This document shows, in pieces, positions 35,432 to 46,696 of a stretch of DNA of 64,000 bases. A program made the position numbers and the translations under genes. Source of the DNA: Diploscapter coronatus (lineage: Eukaryota > Nematoda > Chromadorea > Rhabditida > Rhabditidae); NCBI GenBank assembly GCA_964036155.1, contig OZ038422.1, positions 54,769,201 through 54,833,200 on the forward strand, written 5' to 3'. The notes beneath the pieces were generated by a model. It was given only the letters and a program-made list of their open reading frames with translations. It searched no databases and was not told where the DNA came from. Positions within the stretch are counted from its first letter, which is position 1. The number at the start of each line of letters is the position of its first letter.

Positions 35432-37032
35432 TGTATTGAAATTGAAATGAAAAGGCAAAAGAATAGAAGGAAAAGGAAATGAAGAGGGAAAGGGGAATTA
35501 GGTAGGCAAAGGGATGATCCCTGGCATTACAGCGGCAGGCTGAATGCACACTGGGAAAAATGACGATGAAACTTGAACGGGCAATAAAGAGAATAAGAGA
35601 CAACAAGAAGGGAAAGGAAAAGAAGGGAAAGTAGCCGGATGATGAGGAATTGTTTGGTGGTCAAACGGATTGAGATTCCGACTGAAAGTCGTGCTTTGCC
35701 CTTTTACTGTTTTGAGGAATATTGCACTCCGCTAGAGTGTCGTAAAAGGAGGCTGAAATTGCACGATTTGTCACAAACAATAGACTTATCCGGTTCGATA
35801 AAAACTATTCTAGGGCAGACTACACATTGTGAGGTATTTGAAATAATTGACAGATTAACTCGAGAAAAAACAATATGGCTCAAATGTGAAAATCGCTATA
35901 GCTAGTTTTACCGAAATGTATCTCAAATCTAGTTAGGTGCCCTTATGATGTAAAAGAAGTTTTCACCTGAAGATCAACTTTTTTTGGTCTGCCATACAAT
36001 TTCTTACGATACTGTGCGTTATTATGTGAAATGAGCTCACTTTTCAATAGTAAATTGTAGAACATGAGTCCTGTGAATATGGGTGCATTGTGCCTTGTCA
36101 TGAGATGTCGAACTGCCTAAATTATGGAGCTTGATTAAATGTTAAATTCCAATTACTATAAAACAATGAAATGTCTTAGCTCATGATTTTCAATTTATAC
36201 AATATGAAATTTCATTCATATTTATAGTTGTCTAACTAGTGACAGGAATTGATAGGGGTGGTTTGACGTGTGGCGTTCATTAGTTTCAATCAATTTTGAA
36301 ATAATGGTCGCCCTTACCCTAGAGAGCACAAATGGTTTCCAAAATTGTATCCAATTGGTCAAATATGGTATCAAAATATTCACAGAGGTATAACTGAGAT
36401 ATTGGCGAAATCGAAAAAAATCCAAATATTATCGAAGCTCAGAAAAAAATGACGAAATCCGACCTCAAAATGAACACGTTTTTGAATTACAAAAGCCCTG
36501 CGAACGCGAAAATTATGAGATGATTTCCGGCACAAATCGATTTCATGGGATTTATCGTCGATCTAGATTAAGCACTTTTATACCTTTGCAAGAAACGGAG
36601 TTTGCGCTCTCTAAAACTATCATATTTTTCTCTATTTTCTGTTCACTTTGAAGTCTAGTTTTGTCAAATTTTTCGGGTTATGTAAATTTTAAAAATGTTT
36701 GGCTTTACCAAACCCTAAGTTACACTCTGAGGAGCATTTTGACACCACATTTAGCCCAGATAGTTGCAAGTTAGCAGACCGTTTTCGCTCTCTATAATCA
36801 AGAATGTTTCAACTTAAACTCTAAATATTCATTTCAACTAACGGACTTTGATTTGAAGTTAAGGCACAAATAAAATTTTTTTTATTACTTTCTTTATAAG
36901 TTACAACGCAGATGAATTTAGGACTTGAAAATTTAATTCTAAAGTTACCATTAGAGTACAACCTAAGTGGCAGTTTTAGTAATCATGTATAACTTTCATC
37001 CTAGCGATAAATTAAAACGAATTTAAAAATAC
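35432..37032. other. Intergenic, holds one copy of TA-flanked repeat B
   Basis: A plus-strand ORF of 88 codons at 35639-35905 has no motif or exon partner and is not accepted. The 294-bp repeat at 36320-36613 is the only structure I recognise. The last exon of the NPAX-like gene may lie near 36996-37000. Confidence 0.5.
36320..36613. repeat. TA-flanked repeat family B, copy 1 (294 bp)
   Basis: Starts TAGAGAGCACAAA and ends GCGCTCTCTA, short inverted ends bounded by TA. The right half is nearly identical over about 150 bp to 51935-52079 (shared AACGCGAAAATTATGAGATG, ATTTATCGTCGATCTAGATT and ACGGAGTTTGCGCTCTCTAA). The left half is more diverged. It is probably a non-autonomous TA-target DNA transposon. 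Confidence 0.7.
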
Positions 37033-37530
37033 CTGGGCAAGCACAAGAAGCTCTTCTTGAACTTCTTCCCTCGATCTCGCCAGTCTCTTCGTATCTAAAA
37101 GTGATCAGAAATTTACGTACTTAAATCTGTCAATCACAATTATTTTTACCTCTTGAGTACTTTGCTGACGCATGAATGTGTGATTCCGAGTTGTTTTGCG
37201 ATGTCAATTTTCTTCTTTCCAGATTTATAGAATTCGATGATTTTCTTGCGATCGCAGGTAAGAAGTGGACGGCCTGAGCGCAATCAAATAATTCTCATTT
37301 TACAGAAAATAAACCTGATATGTACGGTCTACCGTATTTATTCCGACATTCAGATGAAATTCCTAAACAAATTACTTCATAGCATCACTCAGCTTATTTA
37401 CAAACTTCATACCCTTCGAGGAAGCGTCGAACTTTTTGCTAAAATTATCTGTCAAATTGTTTTCGACTTGATTTTTCGGAAGAGGCAAGAGTCTACAGAA
37501 GAAAGGCAGAAGCAGAGAAGCACCGTCCAT
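37033..37530 (-). CDS. NPAX-like protein with an N-terminal paired (PAI) subdomain only, about 118 aa
   Basis: Exons 37530-37413, 37362-37315, 37273-37150 and 37094-37033 join in frame. After about 40 non-conserved residues comes KYGRPYISGRPLLTCDRKKI, then IDIAKQLGITHSCVSKVLKR and YEETGEI. This follows the PAI subdomain of PAX proteins (NGRPLP, DIS-L, CVSKIL, RY-ETGSI). The second helix-turn-helix (RED) and a homeodomain are absent, as in the nematode NPAX family. The expected role is DNA binding in the nucleus. The host-like exon structure argues against a transposase helix-turn-helix. The stop codon is not fixed: an acceptor near 37001 would give an immediate TGA (36996-36998), but that intron would be only 32 nt. 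No start-proximal acceptor was seen. Confidence 0.72.
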
Positions 37531-38015
37531 TGGAAATGGGTTTGAGGTGTATACTGTGGAAAATGAGAAGGTGGACTATAGGGCTGTTAGAAGGGAACGA
37601 TAAATCGGGCCATCCGCAGGTGACGAGTCATCTGAACGGAGGACGGACATTAGCCCTATCTATTCGTGCACTTCATTCATCTCTACATCTCCCTCATTCG
37701 CATGTACCCTTGGCTGTCCGAAATCTTCTCGTCTCTTCGACAAAAACCCGCATTCGACCATTTTTTCCCAGCTCTTTTGCGTCCTCAGCCAAACTGTTCA
37801 ATGGGTAATGTTCTCTGCGCATGCATAGATTGCATATTTAGATAAGCTCACTTGGTCTGTCAGCTATAATTCATCCATTTCATCCTTTGTTTTTTCTGTG
37901 TCTTTCTCTGTGGACAATAGCCATTTTCGCGTGAAGATCAAATGAGAACAAGAACTGTTTTATCTAGCATTGGTCATAACAACAATTAAATGATAACCCT
38001 AACAGCAAGAATAAG
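37531..38015. other. Gap between the NPAX-like and proline-rich genes
   Basis: A stretch of 485 bp between two minus-strand genes, with pyrimidine-rich and AT-rich parts and no recognisable element. It should hold the NPAX-like promoter, or the intercistronic region if the two genes are co-transcribed. Confidence 0.4.
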
Positions 38016-40052
38016 TTAATAAGTCGGTTCAGCTATGGTAGATGAGGATGATTCAGATTCAGTCACTTTTGGAGAAATTGAAATGGTTCCTTTTGCAGGT
38101 GAGAAGTGTTTTCGGTTGAAAAATCGACGATTGAAGAGAGATCCACAACAAGAGAAGTTGACAGAGGAGCAGCAGGGAACTTGGTTGAACAGAACTGGGG
38201 GAGGAGGAGGAGGTGAGAAAACGGCTGGCAAGGGAGCTGGAGGCTGAAATTTAAAAATGAGTTTTATTTTATAGTAAATGTATTCATGAACCTAAAACTC
38301 GGAGGAATTGGGTTTAACGTTTGAGTTACAGTAATGAGCAAAAGTATTCAGTCACTAGTGAAATTCTGTATGTCTTGCTCCTGCTGTTTATGATAATCCA
38401 ATCATGCTAAAGGATAATAGTTTTTATTCTCTGATTATTGCCAGACCTAGGTAGGGTTTAAGCCAGAATCCCCGTGCGCACCCCTCTTAAGCCAAGCATT
38501 CGGCTAAATATTGTTGTGGACTCCCTATGTATCACTTTTATACGGAAAAATTTGTCTCGCATACCCCTACCTTAAAATTTCCCATTCTGACTGAAAGTTT
38601 GCTTTGGTCCGATGATTACTATGTGCATATGAAAAATCAGCCTATTGTGTCATCATATGTGCCAGAGCTCGACATGTAAATTCACTTGTGACTAAATACT
38701 TTGTTAGCTACTATATTTCTATTCTTTCATACGCAATGTTTTAATCCTCAGCATTAAAGCTTTCCCTATTGTTATAGTTAACCAGTAATGTTATTGCCAA
38801 AAACCGATTAATCAATACAGATAAATGACACAAATTTTATGTCTAAAAACTAAACTAAATATTAGCATCTAAGTCGACTGCACTTTATTATGCAAAACAC
38901 ATTCTGCATATGAAATTCTTTTATGTCATTTATTCGGCTCCTAGAAAAAGACACCGAGACACCGGTTTTTTTCTTCTTTTGCTTCCTCATACTATTTTTC
39001 AGAAAAACCGGTGTCCCAGTGTCTTTCTATGAGCCCATTTATTCCATTTCATAGTGCTCGATTTTTGACAATAACGAATTTAAATTAAAATTATTGAATT
39101 AGCCTAAAACTGAAATTACTGGTGGGGGAAGAGCCGAAGCGTAATAGTAGGGAGCCGCAGGTGGTGGGAGAGGAGCCAGAGCTCCAATAGGTGGGGGTGG
39201 GTAGTAATACTGAAAGTTATTCATTTTTAATTTGAAAGTAAAGATTAAAAAAAAAAATCATACGGGAATCGATGGTGCAATTGGTGCAGCAATTGGAAGA
39301 GGACTGAAGACTGGTGGGGGAGCTAAATTTCGACTTATCATTTGAGGAGTTTAAGAGAAATTTATATTTTTACATCATCATCGTGATTAATTAACATATG
39401 ACAATAATGATAGGAAAGACTTACGTGGTGGCGGTACGAACAGTGGAGGAGGAGGAGCTAAAAATGTGTTAACTAATTATAATAAATTTATGCCATAATA
39501 AATTAAAATTGATCTAGGTTGATCGAATCCTCAAAATAGAAGCAGGTTTAGGTGTTAACGTCAGTCATTTAGTTTAAATTTGCCGATATGAGTCAATCAG
39601 GACTAATTGTGAGAAGCAGACCTATTTCTGTCAAGTAAATTTAGATTAAATTTAATTAATGATGAGATTAATAGTTATACGGTACTGAAAGTTAGATAAA
39701 ATTGACATTCATGACTTACGTGGCGGAGCACACATTGGACACGGAGGCCTTGGATTAAAGACCACCTAAAATATTTCTTAGCTCATTTAATAAATTAAAA
39801 TTAATGAATAGCGTTTTTTTTACCGTTGGAGGGGGTGGGCCACAGCAAGGTCGAGGCTATAAATTTCCGAATTACAAACTTATATCTAACTAACTAAAAG
39901 AGCATGTCTCAATCATATCACTCAAAATATGCGCATTTTTAAATAAACATTATACTAACTGGAGGAGCACACATTGGACACGGCTGGGCTAGTGCTGAAT
40001 TAATTAGAAAGGTAGTAATTAAGGCTGAAATGATGGTTGCCGCGGACTGCAT
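38016..40052 (-). CDS. Secreted proline-rich protein with CCxC/CPMC motifs, 193 aa
   Basis: Seven exons join in frame: 40052-39960, 39856-39824, 39765-39720, 39457-39425, 39322-39264, 39209-39120, 38243-38016. A signal peptide (MQSAATIISALITTFLINSA) is followed by two PCPMCAPP repeats separated by PRPCCGPPPPT, then long Pro/Ala/Tyr-rich stretches (YYYPPPPIGALAPLPPP), each encoded by a small exon of 33-90 nt. The last exon encodes PPPPPP, a cluster with CCSSVNFSCCG, basic residues and a Ser-rich acidic tail ending in EPTY. I cannot name the family. The composition resembles cuticle or mucin-like nematode secreted proteins, so an extracellular matrix role is inference. The ATG follows CGCCTACAG by 15 nt. 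The last intron contains two transposon-derived elements. Confidence 0.75.
38329..38713. mobile_element. TA-flanked MITE, about 385 bp
   Basis: The left end CAGTAATGAGCAAAAGTATT and the right end (other strand TAGTAGCTAACAAAGTATTTAG) are imperfect inverted repeats of about 40 bp that share AGTATT(C/T)AGTCAC. TA lies outside both ends. The interior includes GGGTTTAAGCCAGA, also present at about 49540. It lies in the last intron of the proline-rich gene. Confidence 0.55.
38927..39044. mobile_element. MULE-like MITE (100 bp) with perfect 9-bp target duplication
   Basis: CATTTATTC occurs at 38927-38935 and again at 39036-39044, directly bordering a 100-bp element (38936-39035). Its ends GGCTCCTAGAAAAAGACACC and, on the other strand, GGCTCATAGAAAGACACTGG pair over about 35 bp through ACACCGGTTTTT. 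A 9-bp duplication is the signature of Mutator-type transposition. It is in the same intron as the TA-flanked MITE. Confidence 0.8.
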
Positions 40053-43000
40053 TGTTTTGACGGACAACTGTAGGCGCGAAAAATGGATTTGCGGACGGGC
40101 TACGAGCATTTTTATAGCGGACCGAAATGTGGTGGTCGCGTGAAGTGGACATGCAAACAAACTTGATGAAGAGCAGGCTGCAAGCTGTATACACGCATGG
40201 CGCATTGCTAGTTTTTAGCAGATATCAGTGGATTTATTATGATAGCAGGGTGAAAATGAGCTGATAGATGATCGGTGACTGATCTTATCATAGATTGTCT
40301 GCTTTTTCCCTTTTATTATCTATTTGCTCGCCCCCTTTCAAGCTACATGTTTTGCGTTGCTCTTCAAATCGCCTAGAATCTAATGATGCGTGAAAATTAT
40401 CTCGCATCCTTTCTAAATGTCAGATTATCAGAAACACAATATCATTATTCTTGATACAGATTAAGCTAAATTTGAAGCTAAAATAGGAATTCGTATGCTT
40501 TACGTTAAGTTCTTACAAGATATCGCTAATCCTCAAACCTTTAGAAATAGAAATTTATATTAGAATTTTTGAAATGATGAACAATTATAACTATTCGGAT
40601 CCTATCATAGAGTATTTTGCATCAAGAAAATCGGAAGAATTTCCACCTGGTTCGATTATTTTCGCCTTATGTTCAGCTAATAATATTTCGTTCTGACGCA
40701 ACCTGCAATGCATATGACTTGATTGCCTTAGTATTCTGCCTCTTGCCTCCACATTCCCTCAAATAATCTAATAAATGGCATGAATATTTGTATCACCGTC
40801 TGTCGTGTCAACCAAAATAAGCTGTTACTTCAGATATTTTTTTACAGATTTGATATGCAGCTATTTTGCAGTGTGTGCACAAATTCTGAATCCTCTTGAC
40901 TTTATTTTAAAAATGAATCACCAAGATAATGATAGCTAAATTTTTCTTAAAAAAAAACTTGAATATTAGCTTTTCTATACCAATCCGATTTATCGACATA
41001 GTTTTATTCCATTTGGTCATGAATTTAAGATTTTTACAAGTTCAAATTAAACGGGAAAATCGTTTAGACTTTTTGCACACTCTATATTTTCGATATGTCA
41101 TATTCCATGGCTTATAAAAATCTCACTCCACGTACATTGGTCTGTGCACTTTCCGTATACTGTAAGACTCTTCTTTGTCATGTGTTTTCTGAAGTGATTT
41201 TGTGGACTTTCTTGTCTTCAGGGATTTTCTTTATCCTTTCTCTTTCTGCCTCAAGCTATTTGCTCGTTGCCACGGAAAATGAGTGCAACGGAAGTGATTA
41301 GTGATTGAAGAAAAACATGAGAATGGACACAAGTGAAAAGTGGAAGGAAAAAGACAGAAGGACACGCCAAAAGGACAGGAGAAGTGAAGAAGTGACGCTG
41401 AAGTGCTGCTGAGAGCTGTGAAAAGGTAAAAAATTCACGTAGGTTTTTGATATTTGAACTATCTGATGTAAAATTGGCGATTATAAAATAGCGTAACATT
41501 ACCACAGCACAATTGCTTATCAATCTAATGCTGACTTATACTGCAATCATTAGTGTTGAAGAGCTTCTGTAATTGCAGTTCTGATAGAGATCACGTCAGA
41601 ATCAGGAATTAATGACGACATTCTAACCATTTTGACTATTATTATTTTTACATATTATTTGGCTGGTAAAAAAGTTTTGCAACACTAAGCTCACAACTCA
41701 CCCTTACTGAACTAGAATATACCAATCAGATTTTATAGCGATGAAAGAGAATTCAATTTCAACTCAGCATAAATTTTAGAAATTCTAATGTCAATCTTAC
41801 TTTACTGTAAACTTTTTCACCTACAATTTAACTTTAACTTCAACCACAATCTTTCATTCTTTAATTCAGCCTAATTTCAACTGCATTATAAAAATACCTA
41901 ACTTCAACTTAATTTTAACCGCAAAATTTCAGCCAAGTTTAATTGAGTTTAAAGTCATCAAAACCTTCTAACTGATCAAACTGAATTTTCACCCTATAAA
42001 TTTGTAGAATAAGCACTAGGAATAATTGACGTTGTGAAGGATGCTACGGTGAATATTTATGTTTGAGTTTCAACTAAAGGACCCCATACGCAGAAAATTT
42101 ACGATCTATTCACGTTCGTCTTCAGACAGCTGTCAATTTGAGTTGACTACCTGACGAACGAACTTTTCCTGCAAGAAATTGACTTTTGAGTTATCACGTC
42201 TTCCTTCAACTAGCCTTTCGTTTGCTTTGCTTTGCATCTCCAATCAGGTCTCCCTTCTCCGCCCCATTTGCATTCACATCCATTTCCATTCCATTCCCAT
42301 TTCCATCTGCAATTCCAAACGCAACTCAGGCTTTTTTGCACTCTTTACATTCTCCAAACGGGGTGCATAACTGAATTACAGCTGTGGAAGAGAATCGAAG
42401 TGATTAGAAGCAGAATGAAAAAGCAAACAAATGGAAAGAAGTGACGATGAATGAAGAAAGGAGAGAATGATAAATTACCCGTTCTTCAAAGATAAATGCT
42501 CAGAATGTCGAGCACTTGCCTTGTCAGATTTGCGTCACCTTATTTTTATTTGCATTGCCGATTATTTTTTTACCGTTCGTCCTAGTTTTTTTTCCCCGTA
42601 AATTACAAGTCCCATGTTTTCGCAATGAAGCGACTACAGCAGTGCGGAGAAAATCTGTCGTAGTAAATAAAGGTATTCGTAGCTCTGCCAAAAGTCGATA
42701 GGCTCTTGCCGCTAATTGATTCGATTTATCGCTGGCTGCGCTGAGCACAAAACTGGCGAAAAATAAATTGCAATGTTAGTGATGAGATGCTTTGCCTAGG
42801 CCTTAGGCTTGAAATAGGGAACGAGGAGGGAAAGGAGAATGAGCAAGGGGGAGGATAAAAGGGATAGAGCAGAGGGATGCTGAGCTTGTGCCTCTAGCCG
42901 CTCCTCTCGTCTTCTCACTCCTCGACTCGTCCTCAGATTCGATTTGAGATTCTGATTCGACTAGGACTGCTTCATTCTCCATTTTCCACTCCACAACATA

Positions 43001-44847
43001 TCTGCTATCAACTGGGGATGAGCAGATTGCTTTCCTCTATAATATTCTAGATTCCCCAGTTGCTTCGTCATCATCATCTTCTCTTCATGCCTCAATTTAT
43101 CTGTCATCTGACATTTCATCTCCTCCCATTTCAGTCTGTCAGTGATCGTCCAGAGCGTCAGTTTCTGTTTCATTCGACGAAATAGCCTCATCATAAAACG
43201 CGAACGACTGTATGAGAGACTAAGGAATAGCTCGAATCTGGAGGGTGAAGAGCTAATTACATTTCCATTAGAGGAGCATAGAGGATGTGAATCTGTGCAC
43301 AAATCCAGAAAGAGGAAAGGTCATCAAAGTGGCTCGGTGCTCAAGTTGTTCCTCACCAAATTATTTAGTCGTCTTCTTGTCTTTCCTTCTTTGTCTCTCT
43401 TTATCTGCCTTATCTCTTATCCCCCCTTCCCTTAACTCGTTCCCCCTCGTCTTATTCAGCCCGCCTCTCTCCTCCCTTCTCTTCTTTTTCAGTTTACCCG
43501 CAATCTCATTTGCCAAGTAAAGCACTTCGCAAACTTTACCAGTCCGAATTCATTTCGCTCAGTCTCACTTTCAGATTTAATTTTTCATGTGATTATCCGC
43601 ATCTCTGAATATTTCAACATTTCATACAGCACCTCCTCCCACAGTTTTTAGATAATTCACTCATCGAATTATGCCTGCTCTGTTTATTTATTCGAGACTG
43701 AAAGATACTTCTTCCCTGAATTTTAAAACTTCAACTAGATTTATAAAAGTTACTGTAGTTTATTCATCATGTGAAGAGTGACATTAAATCCCTCATGTGA
43801 TCTCGTTCGCCTTCTTTGATATTGCTAAATATCTGTGAAATTTATAATACTTCAATTATATATCAAAATATCACTTTCAGAGATATCTCAGCTCTAATCG
43901 CATGTCTAGAAAATGGTTTTTTAAATCTTCAGATATTTTGCTGTATCGAGTCTGATGTCGAACATACTGCCCACCGTGCTTCACACGAAGCGATTTTCTG
44001 TGCCTCGGCAATTGAGCGAACGACGAGTCACGATAAGACCATTTGACAGTTTCAGGTAATGTTTACAAACGAATATTTTCTTTATCCAACATATTTTGCA
44101 ATGATTTGAGAAGTATATCTGAAACTAATTTCTAAATGGGTAAAGAGATCATAAAATCATGTCCTCGCACACTATTACTTTTAGCTGCAAAAATAGGTCG
44201 TAAGCTAGAATGGAACCATAAGTGTGATTTATTTGCATACATAAATTGCCCATGCTTATTCGTGTAAGCTGACTAAGTAATTGTCTTCCGCTAATTCTTG
44301 TCCTCGATCGCTCATTGTAACCAAAAACCATGAAGACAGGCTCATTCCATTTCGAAGATATTTTTTTATTGAAATAATTTATTTTTCCAGTAATGAAATG
44401 TAGTATTTATTTAACTTTTTACTTATAATCTGGTTGAAAGAAGCCATTGAGGTTTGAAAATAGACTCAGCCAAAGAACAAAAATTGACTGATTCTTTTTT
44501 CCTGAAAAAATGAGAATAGATGGATAAAGGAGAGAAAAATGGAACTTACTTTGAACAAAGGCGAAAACAACGACTGCTTGCAGAAGGGAAGATATGATGA
44601 GGCGTTAATTATTGACATCTTACTCGTAGAAATTCTTTACTACTCGAATTTCTTTAAAAAATAGCTATAAAAACCAATAATTTTGTGGTCTTCCAGATCA
44701 TTTAAAGATAATTATAGCAGTATAAAAATATGTATATTTTCATAGGCATATCTTAATATCCGGTGCCAGGAGCGGCCGGAAGTAATTACAAAATATGTGT
44801 GTGAAGCTAGTAAACAATATCATAATTAGAGGCAATTAATGAGGTAA
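40053..44847. other. 4.8-kb region without a supportable gene
   Basis: Divergent region between the proline-rich gene and the small membrane protein gene. Contains AT-rich DNA and pyrimidine-rich blocks (42230-42340 with CCATTCCATT-type units, 43370-43500). Several ORFs of 60-113 codons occur on both strands, without motifs, exon partners or start context. I see no RNA gene. It may hold long regulatory sequence or 5' UTR exons. Confidence 0.45.
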
Positions 44848-46275
44848 ATGGATACATTCAGAGAACGGAGAGATGACCCAAAACAGAAAATTACTTTTGG
44901 ATATGCGGCTTTGAGCTGTGAAGCTGCACAGCGAAAAAAGAGTGGTAAGATAATAATAGACATTTGTGAGAAATCTGAAATTCAACATGTTCAGAAGCAG
45001 ACGGTAATTTCCCTAATTGCCCCCCTTCTCCATCTCCATCGATATTTTCGATATATGGCGATAATCCTGGTCCTTCTACGGTACGATAATTCACTTTTAG
45101 TTACAAGATTTTGCTTGTTTTCACTAATATCTATGTTGTTGAAAATGATGATAAATATGAATCATATGCTCTGAATTTAAATCCACAATAGTTAATTAGA
45201 TTACATTTGATATTATTAATAATGGCTATGCGTTTTAAATTCTGCAAATAACTTCGTTAATGATCACATCTTACCCTTGTTTCAGATTTGCGAGCAGCCT
45301 ACCGGAGCACAGGCAGACGTGTTCATTGCTTCGCTGAGTGAGAAGAGCAAAGAGGAACTCAGGAAGTTCATAAAGACTGCTCCACCAGCTGAGGAGAGGA
45401 TGTATTTCGTTTGGATTCGGGATATCGCTAGTGACAAAGTAAGAGAGAAAGACAAATTGAAAAACATTGCAAAAACATGCAAAACAAGGAAGAACGATCT
45501 CGAAACACAAATAAACCATGGGGGAAGGGAAGAGGAAAGGAAATGGAGTCTCTCCACACAAGCACATTTCCACACTCGAATGGCATCCTCCTACCCTTTC
45601 CATTTCCAGTCGCATCCAATTGAATCGAATCACGAAAAGCCTCCAGCCAAATGAAAATGAACAACTCATCTGGTTGAAACTACAGATAACAATCGTCTCG
45701 CTGAAGACTCTCGAAAATCATCTCTCCAACAAGCACAGAATCAGACGAGTCAAATGGAGACATTTGTCGGCAGAACGAGTGTCCGTGTACAGATACAGTA
45801 TTCCTGCTCTGACTCTGGAGGTTAATATGCTAAATCTCAAAATAGTACCATCTCTTATTTGCAATGCCAAAAAATCACAAAAAAGATTAGCTAAGTTAAG
45901 GTGTAAAACCTAGCATATGTCTAATTCGTATTCAGTCCAGATTTTAGAGATCGTGACTAGGTATTGAGTTTGGAAAACAGACCTAATTATCAATCCTAAT
46001 CCTGAACAAATTCTGCAATGAGTTCAGGAAGAGCAGCTTTCCATAACTCATATTTACCGATACCATGAGCAGTTGTTAATATTCATAATGTTCTGGTGCA
46101 TTTTTAGAAATCTCAAATGCTGAAAGCCTGTATCTTGCGGAATAAGAAGATCACTCTGATCGTGTGCTGGCTGATCTTCGTCATGTTCCTGTGTCTGCTC
46201 GTCATCGTGGGCAGTCTCAATCCCAATCAGTCTCAGTCTCAATTCAACGTTACAATCTACAATTCCACTAGATAG
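44848..46275 (+). CDS. Small single-pass (type II) membrane protein, about 158 aa
   Basis: Three exons join in frame: 44848-45003, 45286-45438, 46108-46275. I do not recognise the family. The N-terminal part is hydrophilic with many Lys/Glu (SEKSKEELRKFIKTAPPAEE). A membrane segment follows near the C-terminus (ITLIVCWLIFVMFLCLLVIV), preceded by the basic RNKK, which places the N-terminus in the cytosol. The last about 20 residues are outside and contain NVT and NST N-glycosylation sites. The second and third exons are convincing. The first exon is open and in phase but lacks conservation clues, so the true start may lie elsewhere. BPI starts 421 bp downstream on the same strand, which leaves room for an operon. 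Confidence 0.6.
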
Positions 46276-46696
46276 ATTATCATCTCTGATCTCCATGAAA
46301 ATGTTTGTTTTGTATCAATTCATTTATCATTCTTCATAAATGTGAATGTTTCCATTTGCATTACACATCTAGCCAGCCAATCTGTCTGTGAAAGGCAGTA
46401 ACTGCTTCAGATTTAGCCTTCAAGAGGGGATTGGGCCGTTTACGACATTGACAGGGCGGATATTAGTCATCGAGTGACGAGTTGTTATGGTAGTGAGTAA
46501 ATCTAGCAGGTAGTTGTCTTTTCTCTATTTCTCTTCATCTCTCGGTTTCCCCTGCGCAGCTTCATCTAACCGACCTCCTTTCCCTTTCTGCTTTCTGCCC
46601 AACTAGATCTTCCCCTCTCACTGTCTGCCTGTCTCTCTATTCTCGTCCCTTCATTCCTCTCCTTTCCCTCTTTCCTTTCCTAGTTCGCTAACTCGT
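46276..46696 (+). promoter_or_regulatory. Pyrimidine-rich region before BPI, ending in an acceptor
   Basis: From about 46500 the sequence is strongly C/T-rich and ends CCTTTCCTTTCCTAG at 46683, 13 nt before the BPI start codon. This fits a trans-splice acceptor or a 5' UTR intron end. If the small membrane gene and BPI are co-transcribed, this is the intercistronic region. Confidence 0.4.

Noticed and set aside
35639..35905. Plus-strand ORF of 88 codons
   Set aside because: It looks compositionally normal but has no splice partners, no motif and no acceptor before the ATG. Chance ORFs of this length are common in this window.
42961..43302. Minus-strand ORF of 113 codons with a Lys/Met-rich helical look
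   Set aside because: A plus-strand ORF covers the same DNA, there are no exon partners, and no start-site context or homology is visible. A real exon is not excluded.
45277..45913. Overlapping ORFs in the second intron of the small membrane gene
   Set aside because: Only 45286-45438 is supported by splice signals. The rest is intron, with antisense readings of the same stretch.
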